Shown here in pieces: positions 13,101 to 23,871 of a DNA stretch of 64,000 nucleotides. The stretch covers positions 47,825,422-47,889,421 of the forward strand of contig OX439131.1 of assembly GCA_949318235.1 (NCBI GenBank), read 5' to 3'. The position numbers were made by a program, and so were the translations under genes. Every line of letters begins with the position of its first letter. The first letter of the stretch is position 1. The notes beneath the pieces are model-generated. The model searched no databases. It saw nothing but the letters and a program-made list of their open reading frames with translations, and had not been told where the DNA came from. This stretch comes from Ecdyonurus torrentis (taxonomy: Eukaryota > Arthropoda > Insecta > Ephemeroptera > Heptageniidae).

Positions 13101-16100
13101 TACCTTCGTATTGTGAAGGACCGTCTGCAAGAGGCCGTACAGCAGTGTGTCGAGGCGGCGGCCTTTGAGTTTACACCAGCAACACAGAAAATGCTTATGA
13201 AGGTGAGTGACCTGAGGACAATAAATGTAAAGATGTTACTTATCTTCAGTTTTTATACAAATCAATAATCAGTAGCCAGTTCAATGAAATCAGCTCGTCA
13301 CCAGAATTACATTGAACTGGCTACTAAAGCTGCTAACTTAACTATTAACTTAAATAATTTTGCTCCAGGCTGCTCAGTTTGGCAAGAGCTTCCTAGAGGA
13401 TTCCCCTGATTGCGAGAAGTTTGTGGCGATGTGCAAGACGCTGCGTGTTCTCAATGCTGTCAGAGATTACAAAGTTGGCCTGCCCATCACCTTCTCTCAG
13501 TATCCTTATTGCAAACATATCTTACAGTCTATACCTATGCATTACATTTATTTATTTATTTATTTTTATGAGTTCTTTTCTTTCTTCTTCTGTAAAGGTC
13601 TGTGCACAATGACGCGTAATTTACGGAACTCTTACGTGAAGATAGGACAATCAATGATATTTGGATTCTTACGTGAAAGTTACGTAAATTTACGCGTCAT
13701 TGTGAACAGCCCATAACACCAACACCGGAATCCTACTTAATTAAGTTGAAGGTGAGAATAATCCAGTACCAATTATGTCAGAAACTGCAGATGGTATACA
13801 AACTAAGCACTTTGCGCACGATGTTAGCTGTGCCAAGAACTGCAGCTTTCTGCATGACACGTAAATGCCTATGCTCGAGGTTTAACTTTTCTCTTGCTTT
13901 TAACCAATCTTTGCTAACCAGACCATTCACAGAAACCACAATGGACTTTTTTTTTTTTTTTTTCTCTCTATTAAGCATAGGAAGTTTAAGGTAAAATGAC
14001 ATCAAATAATATGTAACTCCACATTCGTGTTGTCAATTTTTAAACCTATAAGTTGAAAATAAAAGTTAAATTGATAACATTGAGTTACTCCATGCATACT
14101 TGCTAACTTGATGTCTGGCCGACCTCTACAACTCAGTAACACACACACACAAGTCAAGCCACACTGAGAAAAAAACAACAACTCTCCATACATGCTAACC
14201 ACTGCGTCACAGGGCCACAGTGTGACATTGTTTTATTGGTCGCTGCCTTGGACGTTAATTTACTGATGCTGTACTTAATGTTAATTTGGTTGTATATATT
14301 ACGTGATGTATATTACCTTGACTAAGCCCCCCAGACTACAACACCTGAGTACGCAGGTGTTACTGGACAGACTGGTGTTGAGAAGACATTACTACCTGGC
14401 CATACAGATATGTAACTACCTGGGACTGCCTGACGTCACTGGGGCAAGTAGGATACTGGCACTGTGGGCCTGTTACAAGGTAATATCAACTATTTTATAC
14501 CATAGGAAAAATATTATATGGTAGTAAACTTTTTTCTCTCTCACACACAAAAATTACCTTTTAAAATTTGTTCAAAGCAGAAAAATAATAATAAACTTTT
14601 TATTTAAGCCAGTTTTTTTTTTTTTTTTTTTTTTTTTACATCATGCTGTTAAAACTGTTATTTTAGTTTTTATTAAATTATCATTTTTTTTTTTATGAAT
14701 GAGATGTTAAGGAAAATAAACCATTGTGGATAGGTATGATAAATTTGAAAGAAAATGATAGGAGAAACCATACACTGGTCTTACCATAGTGAAGATAGTC
14801 CCATAGTTTGGTGAAAATCTTGCTAGCACAGATATAAAAAGACTAACACATTGGAAATATTTTAGCAATAAACTACAAGAGAGATGGATAAATTATAGTT
14901 TCTCTCTGAGTCTGTAAGGACTGATGAATTTTAAAATCCAGTTTGTCAAAACGTTAAAATTTGTATTGTGAAAATGTATTTATTTACAAAGAGAAAATAT
15001 TTTGACAGCAACATCGATAGCGTTGTGAGGGCTGGATTTACAAATAGTCTTTGATTTCTAATTTATTTTCAATTCACAAAATGTCAGCTGACGTCACAGC
15101 TTGACTGGTCCACGTGGGCGGAAACAAACAAGCTGTGACGTCATGAATGTGTGTGCCATGAATGTAAAATAAATTAGAAATCAATAAATCTTGCTAATTC
15201 AACTTTGATATTTAGGTATGTTAGGATATTAGGCATGTGCCTTGTTCAAGTTGTTCTACGTCTTTAATACTATATATATATAATCACATCAGGTGGGGCA
15301 AGTGCACTTGCAAGATGAGCTTGTAGCCCGAGAGATCGCAGACAAACTAGGCCACGCTCCCGGGGTCTCCTACACCGACATTGCAACCAAGGCGATCGAT
15401 GCACATCGCAATCAACTTGCCATCAAGGTACATAATATTTAACTTTAAGTCATAGACCTCAAGAAAACAAAAGCATTTGTATGAGAATTCCAAAAGTTGT
15501 CTACTTCATACATTTTTTTATAAACTCATTTGTGAGTTAGAAGGGTTTGAAGTACATGATAGGTGTGTGTGATGGTCCCATCTCATGAATTTTACGTTTT
15601 TTAATTCAAAATTGTGACTAGTTTTTGGCTATTTTATTTAGAAAATTAGCTTATTTTTGGTTATGATTATCATTTTTGCATACTTGAAAAACAAATTCAA
15701 CATGTTAACAGCATCAATGCTCTCAAAAATATTACAAAGTATTTTTAAACTGGCAAAATGTGTCATTTTCCCATAGTGCAAAACACTTACATAAATAAAA
15801 AGAAAATCGATTTCAAGAAGGCTTTATTGAAAAAAAAAAAAAAAAAATGGGTGCAAAGTTTTTTTTTTATTTTTTTATTTTTTTTATTATTATTATTTTT
15901 TTTTTTTTTTTAATGTACTTTTTAACGTGTATTTTGGGGTTGAGACGGCCAAGGGTTTAATTACTTGTGCCTTACCATGTATATATGATGTAAAAATTTT
16001 GACTTAAATAACAACAAAAACCAACTGTAGCATCGTACTAGTGATCAGCAAATTTCAACTTATGCAACCTGCACAACATTTTCATACAAATTTTTACCTG

Positions 16101-17681
16101 ATTTTGACGTCATAAACAGAAATATTCACGCAAATAACGTTCTTTATAGTATTTTCACGCTTTCTTGTGGTGGGGTCACATTTTTACTCTGGTAAAACTT
16201 GCCATTAGTTTTGTAGATCCCATTTTATGTACATTTTATGTATGTTGCTGTGTACATATAAAATCATTATAAAGCACATGTTGTTTACTTTTTTCATGTA
16301 ATCACAAAAAAAAAAAAAACTAAAAAAAGCTTTAAAAAATTAAAAAAAGTTTTGTGTTTGTATTGTTGTATATGGTTAACAATAGCATTTTACGTAATGC
16401 TAAAAAGTTGCTAAAAAGCGGAAAAGGAAGTTCCAGAAAAGTAAACCACTATTTGATGTTACAAGTTGGAGGTGGCTCAGCTAGGTAAAAAATCATTATA
16501 AAGCACATGTTGTTTACTTTTTTCATGTAATCACAAAAAAAAAAAAAACTAAAAAAAGCTTTAAAAAATTAAAAAAAGTTTTGTGTTTGTATTGTTGTAT
16601 ATGGTTAACAATAGCATTTTACGTAATGCTAAAAAGTTGCTAAAAAGCGGAAAAGGAAGTTCCAGAAAAGTAAACCACTATTTGATGTTACAAGTTGGAG
16701 GTGGCTCAGCTAGGTTGCTGCTGGCTCGATGTTTTCTCCCACTTTACCGTCACGTGACTTCAGTTTCCAGCACTTCCTTTTCCAGTTTTTTATAGGTTGT
16801 ATATGCGGATGACGTCACATTTAATCCACTTGGAGGCCATACTGGAGTAGTGAATAACATTGCTCATCGTAGGACAAACTTTGTTTTAGCAATTTTCTTT
16901 GGAAAATCTGTTAAATTTTTGTTATTTTTCTCACATACTTCAGATACTGATTCAACATATTTACAACATCAATGCTCTAAAAAATATTGCATAGTGGTTT
17001 TAAACTGGCAAAATGAGTTATTTTCCTATGCCACCCATGTTATTGAGTACTCCAACATGGCGTTGACTTTAACATGAATGAATAGACCCTATAGGTTTAG
17101 ATAAAATGTTAGTGAGCGGTCATCATTATATTATTGTCCTGTGTTACAGTTGATGGACTTCGAACCTCGTGCAGGTCTGCAAGTCCCTCTGCTATTGAGA
17201 CTGAAGGAAGGACGTGCGGCGCTGGTGAAGGCGATAGACAGTGGCAATACTGACCTTGTCCATCTGGTCATGCAGCATCTCAGAGAACATATGCCTCTAG
17301 GGGAGTTCTTGGTGAGTCATTATCTAAAATAGCCAGGTCAAAGTAATCCTGGTGATGTCATTGAACTGGCTATTGAAGCTGCTAACATCAATCAATCAAA
17401 GTAGCAGCTTCAGTAGCCAGTGCAATGTAATCCTGGTGACAAGCTGATGTCATTGAACTGATCCATATTTTCCTTTGTGCAGTTGTTCATCAGGAGCTAC
17501 CCTCTTGCACAGGCGCTCAACCTGAAATACTGTAGAGACCACAACCGCGAGACCTTGCGCTATATTTGTGAACAAGAGGATGACTACGCGGCTCAGGCGG
17601 CGTGCTCCATCAGAGAGGCTTATGAACCTAAGGTGGGTACCCTTCATCTGCAATTTTTGTCGTTTTGATTTTTTGATTTTT

Positions 17682-17721
<40 letters not shown>

Positions 17722-20700
17722 ATTTTATAAATATTTACGACATTATGCCCAATTCAATAAAATTCTGGTGGTGAGCTGATTATAATGAACTGGCTACTGA
17801 AGCTGCTAACATCAACCGCTCTCTTGTATGCCTGCAGAACGCCAGCAGCATGGAGCTTATGTTGAGTGCCGCTGCAGAAAGTTACCGCCGCGGCAAGCTA
17901 GATGGCAGCACAGCCTTGTGTGAAGAACAGACCAAGTTGCTACGACATCAGCGCTCCCTGCAAGACAAGCTGGCTGAGTGTGGAGGGTTTGTGGGTTTGT
18001 CAGTGCACGACACCCTGTGTAAGCTGTTGGCCTTGAGGGAGGTCAAGTTAGCAGACAAACTGAAGCAGGAGTATCGCATACCTGAGCGCAGGTGAGAAAT
18101 GTGGTAATTTTAAAGGAGTAGTCAACGATGTTTTTTTTTTTTTTTAATAGTGATCATCGTGTTATTGAATCTCCCAAAAATTTGATCTAAAAATTATAAT
18201 AAATCGCTGATTTTTGTGAGAGCAAAAGCTGTCCCCGAACCTACGACACAGCTCCAACTTGTTCTCACGCTAGTTTGACGCGAGTTGCAGTTGGGCAATT
18301 ACTACGTCACAACTGCCTGGTGCAGAATTGTGGCGGCTGTGACGAGTACGTTATAGTGCCATGTGCCGCAAGCTAGAGCAATGGCAATTTCTACAGGTTT
18401 TCAGAAATTTGCTCCCATTGATGTTCAATTGTTTTGTAAGGTAGCCAGGGTATTTAATTTGATCTTACCTTAGCGGAGATAAGAATAACATGGCTGCTAT
18501 GTAAGCTAGCAGTTTTACAGACATGAACTATTTTCACATATCTAGTGTATTTTAATTTGAATATCTAGGTTTGATTGTTGCTTAAATCTGTAAGAATCTA
18601 ATGTCTTTACTTGCACAACAAATTAATCAAGTTAGCAGTTGACCGACTGATATCTCGCAAACTAGACGGTTGCAAATTATAATATTAACACAAAGTAAAG
18701 AAGAAATGTTACTTAAAAGTTTAGCTACGTCAAACATGTGAAAACACGATCAAATATCAAAGTAATTCCACTTTAAAGATTACATGCAAATGTGGAAATT
18801 TAATTTTTAGTCAAATTTTAAATTTTTTTGAAATTAATAATATTATTTAAACTTTTTTTGGAAAAAAAAATTAAATTAAATTTTTTAAATCAACCAAAAT
18901 AATAACAATAAATAAAAATAATTAATAATAATTTTAAATTTTAAATTTAATCAATTTTATATGAAAATTAGTGATTTGCTGGAAATAAATAATGTACAAA
19001 GAATTGTTGTAATAATACAGTTCATCTTTTAACTATTTCTGGTCCAAGTCGATCACCCTCTTTGTTAACTGTAATTAATTGTGTTTTCAGATATTGGTGG
19101 GTCAGAATCAAGACCTTGGCGGAGCAGTCTGATTGGACGGAGCTTGACAAGTTTTCTAAGACTAAGAAATCTCCTATTGGTTATGAGGTAAATTGTTAAC
19201 TACTGTACTACACGTAAAAAAAAATAATAATAATAAATAAATAAAAAATATAATAACTAAAAAGCAAGATGTATATGTTGGCAACCATTGCCGAATTCGC
19301 TCATTGGCCGAAATAAGTGACCACGTCGCGGCGTGGCAATGCATTTTTGCCAAGATCCGAAATGCATCGTAATTTTGACCACGTTGAGGAGTGGTTTTTA
19401 ACAAATGCCAAATTTTTGGCAAATACATTTTAGCCAGTTCGTGGAGTGTTTTTTGATAATTGCCACACTGCAGCGTGGTCAAAATGTTTAATACGCAGGT
19501 TACGATATTTGGTATAAGTATGAATAATATCATATATTTTTTTATTATTATAACACATCATTTTATATTATGGTTTTCAGTTAATTAAAATATTTATAAA
19601 TTTATAAAAATAATTTCTTATTAAATTTAAAAAAAAAATTGTCTATAGTCAACATTACGATGCACAAGTGCTGAATTTCGGATCTTGGCAAAATTACATT
19701 GCCACGCTGCGACGTGGTCACCTATTTTGGCCAATGAGCGAATTCGGCAATGGTTGCCAACATATATATAGAAGGTGGTATATAATACATTCTTTTACTG
19801 TTGTCAGAACTCGGTTTCCTTCGTAAAACTTTGAATTTTGCCATACGTCATACAACTAAGTGGCTGTAAACAGAGCCACGTGGTCTCTCAGGTACAATAC
19901 ATTATGTACCTGGAAGAAGAGGAGGGACACAAAATTTACCCTCTTTTAGCACTTGAAATTTGCCCTCTTGTTTTGATTGACCTTGTGTGAAGTTTCATAC
20001 TTGATGCTACCTAGGCAAACTACACCACCTTCTATATTCTTATATATCTTGCTAAAAAGTTACTAATTAAACCTTTTTATATGTAATAAATATATTTTAG
20101 ATATATACAAAGTTTTTTAAGATGAGCAGAGCTAACTATCTCCTGCTGAAGAAATAACGTTTATACTAACAAGTTACTGTTCAAACTTTTTTTTTTTAGC
20201 CAAGGTATTGGTTAATATATCAATTTGCATGCTGTTTATGTGACAAGATCTATCTTACTATGTAAACTTCTGATCAATAAATTTATTTATTTATTTATTT
20301 AATTTAGATACAAATTATTTTTTCCTGCCAAATGATTTCAAATCCAGGAAGGCAAAGGTTTTGAGGCTCAGTTAGCTACAGTAAAATTTTAGCCTTGAGA
20401 AATAATCCTAACTCTAGTTATAGCTGCTTCATTGCTTCATAAGAAAGCATGCTAAATGTAGACAGGAACACAAAGTGGTCTGCTAGCACTTTGTTAGTAT
20501 TGTTGGGCTGTCAGTTTGTTTATTTTATCACTAAACACACTTTTGCAACGTCTGCTATTCAGTACTGAAGAGCACACTCTAAAAAATGGTGCATTACTTA
20601 AGTTACGAATCCTAACTTATTTAAGATAATCACTTTTAAGTTATAGGGTGTATGAGGATGACCATACTGGAGTAGGGCCTACCATTGCTCAGCATAGGAC

Positions 20701-22005
20701 AAACTTCATTTATTCCAATTTTCTTTGGGAAATAAGTTAATTATTTTGTTCTTGTTATTTTTCTCACATACTTGAGATACTAATTCAACATATTTACAAC
20801 ATCAATGCTCTCAAAAATATTGCATAGTGTTTTTAAACTGGCAAAATGCACTATTTTAGCTGCTCATAATAACTTAAAAGTGTTCATCTGAAATAAGTTA
20901 GTATTTGTAAGTAAAGTTATGAACCAATTTTTAGAGTGCAGAAGTGCAAAGTACATTCTCTCATGAGTCTCATATGTTACAGGCCTTTGTCGACGTGTGC
21001 TTGGAGCACGACAACACGAGCGAGGCTCAGAAGTATGTGAGCAGAGTGACAGAGGAAAACAAGGCCAAGTACTACGTCAAGTTAGAGTAAGTATCCTCAC
21101 CTACCTACCTACCACTATAGGGTGTTTGCATGTATATCAAAGTCGACGCCATATGTGACCACTAAATAACATGGGCTGTACATAATTCACATTGTAGGAT
21201 ACATTTCATAAAAAAAAAAAATCAAAAAAATCAAAATCATTTTTTTCCCGCTAAATTTTGAAAATTCATATTTTTGTATTTCTCCTTGGTAAACCACATT
21301 TTTTCACATGTATATGGCAAGTACTTGTCTGATTCAAGAATGTCGCTCACGTGATGTTAATAAGTTGAATTTTAAATGTGTAAAAAATAACAAAATAAAC
21401 TGATATTCCACAGCAAATAGTTTAAAATGATGTTTGTCCTATATTGAACTATGTCATTTATTGCTTCAGTATAACGTCATACGCATACATACGCATATAG
21501 GATGGTTTCATTCATGTTAAAGTCAACGTCATAAGTGAGTACTAAATAACATTGGCCGGTATAGGAAAATGGCACATTTTGCCAGATTAAAAATACTTTG
21601 CAATTTTTTTGAGAGCATTGATGCTGTTAATTTGTTAACAGGTTGAATTAGTACCTCAAGTATGCAAGAAAAATAATAATGACCAAAAAAAATTGCTAAT
21701 TTTCCAAAGAAAATAGCCAAAAACTATGTTTGTCTTATGGTGAGCAATGTTATTCATTGCTCAAGAAGAGCATCGAAAAGCACTCAGAATGACGTCATGC
21801 GTACACCCTATACAGGCACACATTATGTATGTATATAATATTATTATTATTTTCTCTTAGCATGTTCGCCGAGGCAGCAAAAGTGGCATTTGAACAAAAA
21901 GACGTCTCTGCGCTGGAGTTTGTCCACGTTCACTGCATGGCTAAAGATCCTGATCTAGCCAATCAGATCACTGCTTTGATAAATCAACTGGGACCGAGGA
22001 AGTAA
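7109..22005 (+). CDS. VPS16: VPS16, core subunit of HOPS and CORVET (complete, 17 exons)
   Basis: Exons: 7109-7164, 7758-7941, 9005-9133, 10320-10464, 11013-11134, 11324-11499, 12673-12922, 13077-13202, 13369-13499, 14335-14479, 15293-15427, 17150-17311, 17483-17632, 17838-18091, 19091-19187, 20983-21086, 21861-22005. All junctions are GT/AG; the total is 2511 nt, giving 836 aa and a TAA stop, close to the 839 aa of human VPS16. The ATG at 7109 gives an N-terminus reading TADWCPLG, as in other VPS16 proteins. Residues about 1-420 correspond to the N-terminal beta-propeller ([27 protein letters not shown]). Residues about 510-836 correspond to the helical Vps16_C region that binds VPS33 ([37 protein letters not shown]). 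Other strong blocks are [33 protein letters not shown] and TPGVSY-like [10 protein letters not shown]. The protein acts on late endosomes and lysosomes in membrane tethering before SNARE fusion. Nothing looks broken. Introns are largely repeats; several short introns (5, 7, 8, 12, 13) are mostly repeat-derived. Confidence 0.97.
7201..7430. mobile_element. MITE with AAGGGACCAGTTTTCGGCA ends
   Basis: 230 bp in VPS16 intron 1; right end TGCCGAAAACTGGTCCCTT is the exact inverse. Confidence 0.8.
7650..7740. repeat. F repeat before VPS16 exon 2
   Basis: GAGAAAACTACTGCCCTGA, ATACTTTTATGTGTTTTAA. Ends about 18 bp before the acceptor. Confidence 0.6.
7984..8317 (-). mobile_element. Repeat C with TTAA duplication
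   Basis: TTAA + AGGCATAGAAAAC to TTTTCTATGCCT + TTAA. Contains AATGACGTCATAAAC. VPS16 intron 2. Confidence 0.85.
8524..8690. mobile_element. Repeat H (8551-8655) nested in a longer palindrome
   Basis: The H copy sits in the loop of outer arms ACCAGCTAAACTTACCTGAA and its inverse at 8658-8682. VPS16 intron 2. Confidence 0.75.
8815..8945. mobile_element. MITE part with TATCTTGTATGTAGTATCTTG end
   Basis: ATCATGTGACTTTCAACTCG and TTGGCCGAGCATGTCC, shared with the complete copy at 35285-35485 and a fragment at 57645-57690. Confidence 0.6.
9160..9400 (+). mobile_element. Repeat A, partial
   Basis: Contains CATTGTTCAGCATAGG, CAACATCAATGCTCTC and TTTTTAAACTGGCAAAATG. Starts 26 bp after the VPS16 exon 3 donor. 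Confidence 0.75.
9550..9890 (+). mobile_element. Repeat C, ends decayed
   Basis: AGCCATAAACCACATAAAAC to TTCTCTGGTCTATTC; TATGACGTCAGAAACATGC inside. VPS16 intron 3. Confidence 0.8.
9891..10319. other. VPS16 intron 3, no named repeat
   Basis: Mixed sequence with a more GC-rich block at 9900-10100. Nothing recognised. Confidence 0.5.
10465..11012. other. VPS16 intron 4, homopolymer-rich
   Basis: Runs of A and T at 10508-10540 and 10855-10890, and poly(G) at 10914-10926. No repeat family recognised. Confidence 0.5.
11161..11241. repeat. Hairpin S (intron 5)
   Basis: AGCAGCTTCAGTAGCCAGTG against ACTGGCTACTGAAGCTGCTA around a GGTGACGAGC loop. Confidence 0.85.
11246..11300. repeat. F repeat before VPS16 exon 6
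   Basis: GAGGTTACAAATATTTAAATG, ACTAGACACACTTTGACGTG. It directly follows hairpin S. Confidence 0.65.
12066..12212. mobile_element. Repeat J, nested
   Basis: TAGGACAGCCGTCATTC to CGACCGCTGTCCTGCCC, inverse of the 4456 copy, inside the element at 11735-12615. Confidence 0.7.
12364..12407. repeat. Hairpin S, decayed (intron 6)
   Basis: AAATCAGCTCGTCCTCAGGAT and ACTGGCTACTGAA remain. Confidence 0.45.
12985..13067 (+). mobile_element. Repeat B fragment at VPS16 exon 8 acceptor
   Basis: GATGTTTCCCCTAGGCTGAA to CAACGGGTCTATA. Its end is 9 bp before exon 8. Confidence 0.75.
13270..13338. repeat. Hairpin S (intron 8), loop inverted
   Basis: CAGTAGCCAGTTCAATG, CAGCTCGTCACCAG, ATTGAACTGGCTACT. Confidence 0.85.
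13543..13990 (+). repeat. K repeat, interrupted by Harbinger-like MITE
   Basis: Matches 43135-43440 (ATGAGTTCTTTTCTTTC, then CCAACACC, GTACCAATTATGTCAG, AAGCACTTTGCGCACGATG). A start-like ATG opens a short frame (SSFLSSSETPTPES in the other copy), so K may derive from a coding element. Class unknown. Confidence 0.65.
13596..13713. mobile_element. Harbinger-like palindromic MITE, TAA duplication
   Basis: 118-bp near-palindrome with ends AGGTCTGTGCACAATGACG and inverted TGGGCTGTTCACAATGACG, flanked by TAA on both sides. It sits inside a K repeat; the K copy at 43.1 kb lacks it and gives the empty site. Lies in VPS16 intron 9. Confidence 0.75.
14480..14999. other. VPS16 intron 10, AT-rich part
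   Basis: Poly(T) at 14618-14637; nothing else recognised before the D element. Confidence 0.5.
15000..15240. mobile_element. Repeat D
   Basis: Palindromic: TGATTTCTAATTTATTTTC against ATAAATTAGAAATCAATAA, with GCTGACGTCACAGC and GCTGTGACGTCATG. VPS16 intron 10. Confidence 0.7.
15621..15778 (+). mobile_element. Repeat A, partial
   Basis: Core with AGCATCAATGCTCTC and AAACTGGCAAAATG; both ends missing. VPS16 intron 11. Confidence 0.65.
15990..16260 (-). mobile_element. Repeat C, partial
   Basis: CCAACTGTAGCATCGTACTA, TTTGACGTCATAAACAG, TTTGTAGATCCCATTTTATG. Confidence 0.7.
16261..16714 (+). repeat. Tandem duplication, period 229 bp, copies apparently identical
   Basis: 16261-16485 and 16490-16714 match base for base by eye, including a run of 14 A. 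VPS16 intron 11. Confidence 0.9.
16791..17093 (+). mobile_element. Repeat A, full length
   Basis: Ends TATAGG and CCCTATA, with GGATGACGTCACATTTAAT near the left end. Its right end is 56 bp from the exon 12 acceptor. Confidence 0.8.
17330..17460. repeat. Two hairpin S copies in tandem (intron 12)
   Basis: 17330-17389 and 17402-17460. Together they make up most of the 171-bp intron. Confidence 0.85.
17748..17810. repeat. Hairpin S (intron 13)
   Basis: TGGTGGTGAGCTGATTATAA, then ACTGGCTACTGAAGCTGC. Confidence 0.8.
18112..18330. repeat. Repeat N
   Basis: GTGATCATCGTGTTATTGAA and CCCCGAACCTACGACACAG, shared with 23430-23585. VPS16 intron 14. Confidence 0.6.
18625..19065. mobile_element. Repeat M
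   Basis: GACCGACTGATATCTCGCAA on the left, GGTCCAAGTCGATCACCCTC on the right. VPS16 intron 14. Confidence 0.7.
19268..19768. mobile_element. MITE with about 90-bp inverted ends
   Basis: ATATGTTGGCAACCATTGCC, CGAATTCGCTCATTGGCC and GACCACGTCGCGGCGTGG inverted at the right (GCGACGTGGTCACC, GGCCAATGAGCG). VPS16 intron 15. Confidence 0.8.
19769..20330. other. VPS16 intron 15 middle; LINE-like 3' end
   Basis: ATCAATAAATTTATTTATTT at 20274 is an AATAAA plus simple tail, as in LINE 3' ends. The rest is not recognised. Confidence 0.45.
20590..20945. mobile_element. Repeat L split by repeat A
   Basis: TTACGAATCCTAACTTATTT on the left, AGCTGCTCATAATAACTTAA on the right. Confidence 0.65.
20642..20857 (+). 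mobile_element. Repeat A, nested in repeat L
   Basis: Starts TATAGGGTGTATG and splits an L element at TTAAGTTAT. VPS16 intron 15. Confidence 0.75.
21116..21495 (-). mobile_element. Repeat A, diverged
   Basis: Left end TATAGGGTGTTTGCATG, right part GTCATACGCATACATACG. The middle is not recognisable. Starts 30 bp after the VPS16 exon 16 donor. Confidence 0.6.
21496..21812 (-). mobile_element. Repeat A, full length, reverse orientation
   Basis: From TATAGGATGG to TACACCCTATA, with AATGACGTCATGCG near the right end. Directly follows another A copy and ends 48 bp before VPS16 exon 17. Confidence 0.8.
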
Positions 22006-22177
22006 CCCTACTTTGTCATTGGTCAATCATCATGACACAAGTGCAATCTCATGTCATCAAGATACATTACGTGAATAATGTACAATTTGGGAGGCTGCTC
22101 AAGAATATCTTACTGCTGCCGTCTTTATTTTCACTTTTTTTTTCTTCTTCCTTTATTTCTGCATTTGTTTATTATAT

Positions 22178-22702
22178 AGATGTTGCTAGCAATATGTGTA
22201 ACTCGTTTTTGTCATGCAAAGCAAAATGTTTTAGTTTTTATTTGATTTCTCACGCGTAGCAAAATGTGTATCTGGTTTCTTGTCACGTGAACCTTAAGAG
22301 AGAAGTGACAACCTCATGTTTAAGGCAGACCTGCAATACATCTGTTTTGTTAAGCCAGCTAAAAGTACCAAAACTTAAATAGCAGTCGCAATACACTTAG
22401 CCAATGAGAAAGCTCCAATTTTGTGGGTAGCCAATCATTTAGCTTAAAAGTTTGGGTACATTTAGCAGGCCTTTCAAAGAGTCTGCCTTAAACATGAGGT
22501 TGTTGCCTCTCTGTTCAGGTTCTCTACAATTTGTGTAAGTCGAGCGCCATCTACATAATGTTAGGACACACACATATTGCTAAGCTTGGCAAAATAAAAG
22601 AGATACACATATTGCTACGCATGACAAATAACGCCTTGCCGTACATATTCCTATGTGTGACAAAATCAAGTTACACATATTGCTGGCATCAAAATCAAAA
22701 TG
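22178..22702. mobile_element. Palindromic element with a second element in its centre
   Basis: Outer arms GATGTTGCTAGCAATATGTG and ACACATATTGCTGGCATC. Inner element about 22284-22530 has AGTGACAACCTCATGTTTAA and inverse. Lies 173 bp after the VPS16 stop. Confidence 0.7.
22593..22598 (+). terminator. Possible VPS16 poly(A) signal AATAAA
   Basis: First clear AATAAA downstream of the VPS16 stop, 588 bp away. It lies in the right arm of a palindromic repeat, so it may not be the signal used. Confidence 0.25.
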
Positions 22703-22834
22703 GCCATGTATTATAATGTGTGTTACCCTTTAATTATATATTTTTATTCTCATTATGTGTAATTACAATAATTGTGTTGTATATATATTTACTGTATGAA
22801 AAAAAAAAGTTGTGTAACATCCTAACAAACCTGA

Positions 22835-23235
22835 AAATCAATGTTGATTTGGCCAAAGTCATTGATTTCCGATTTATTTTCCATTGCAAAAATGGCTCGA
22901 TAATTACCATACCTTATTATCCATGAATTAGACACCTGCACATTGATTTTGTTTTTGTTTATTCATTTTGACTGTTGAAATAACAAGTTTCTGACGTCAC
23001 AATGTACAGATGAGGCAGGTTAGTGGTGGGCAAAGGTTTCACCAGATCTTTGACTGTTATTGGCTGATAGTCACATAATAAATTCAAACCCCTTCCCACC
23101 ACTTTCCTGCCCCATCTGTACATTGTGACGTCAGATACGTGTTATTTCAACCATCAAAATGAAAATAAATACAAAATCAACGTTTTGGTGTCTAATTCAT
23201 GGATAATAAGGTATGGTAATTATCAATCTAGTATT
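22835..23235. mobile_element. Repeat E
   Basis: Palindromic: ACCATACCTTATTATCCATG against its inverse, with CTGACGTCACAATGTAC and inverted copy. Confidence 0.75.
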
Positions 23236-23429
23236 TTAAATTATAAAAAATAATAATATGTTATAAGGGCTTAAGTTTAAACCCCGCACTTCCAAAATGT
23301 CATTTTTTTTTTCATAAGAATTTTTGAATAAAGATGATTATTTAATAAAAAATTCTTTGCTCATTTTTGTTTCATCCCACAAGCACAAAGATACATACCA
23401 GTTCAAGTATAGTGCTTATATTTTAAAGT

Positions 23430-23585
23430 GGCAGGCAACGATATATATATATTTTTTTTTAAGTGATCATTGTGTTATTAAACCTCCCCGAAAACACGAC
23501 CTCAAAAATTTTCATTATTAAAGCGCTGAGAGCTAAAGCTGTTGAAGCAACCCCGAACCTACGTCACAACTAAACTTGCTCACAG
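23430..23585. repeat. Repeat N
   Basis: AAGTGATCATTGTGTTATTA and CCCCGAACCTACGTCACAA. Runs into the GATA array. Confidence 0.6.
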
Positions 23586-23589
23586 CTAG

Positions 23590-23868
<279 letters not shown>

Positions 23869-23871
23869 GAT

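Noticed and set aside
13360..13716. 118-aa plus-strand ORF
   Set aside because: VPS16 exon 9 ends at 13499; beyond that the frame runs into intron, K repeat and the Harbinger-like MITE.
16583..16795. 70-aa plus-strand ORF
   Set aside because: Lies in the tandem duplication, no coding pattern.
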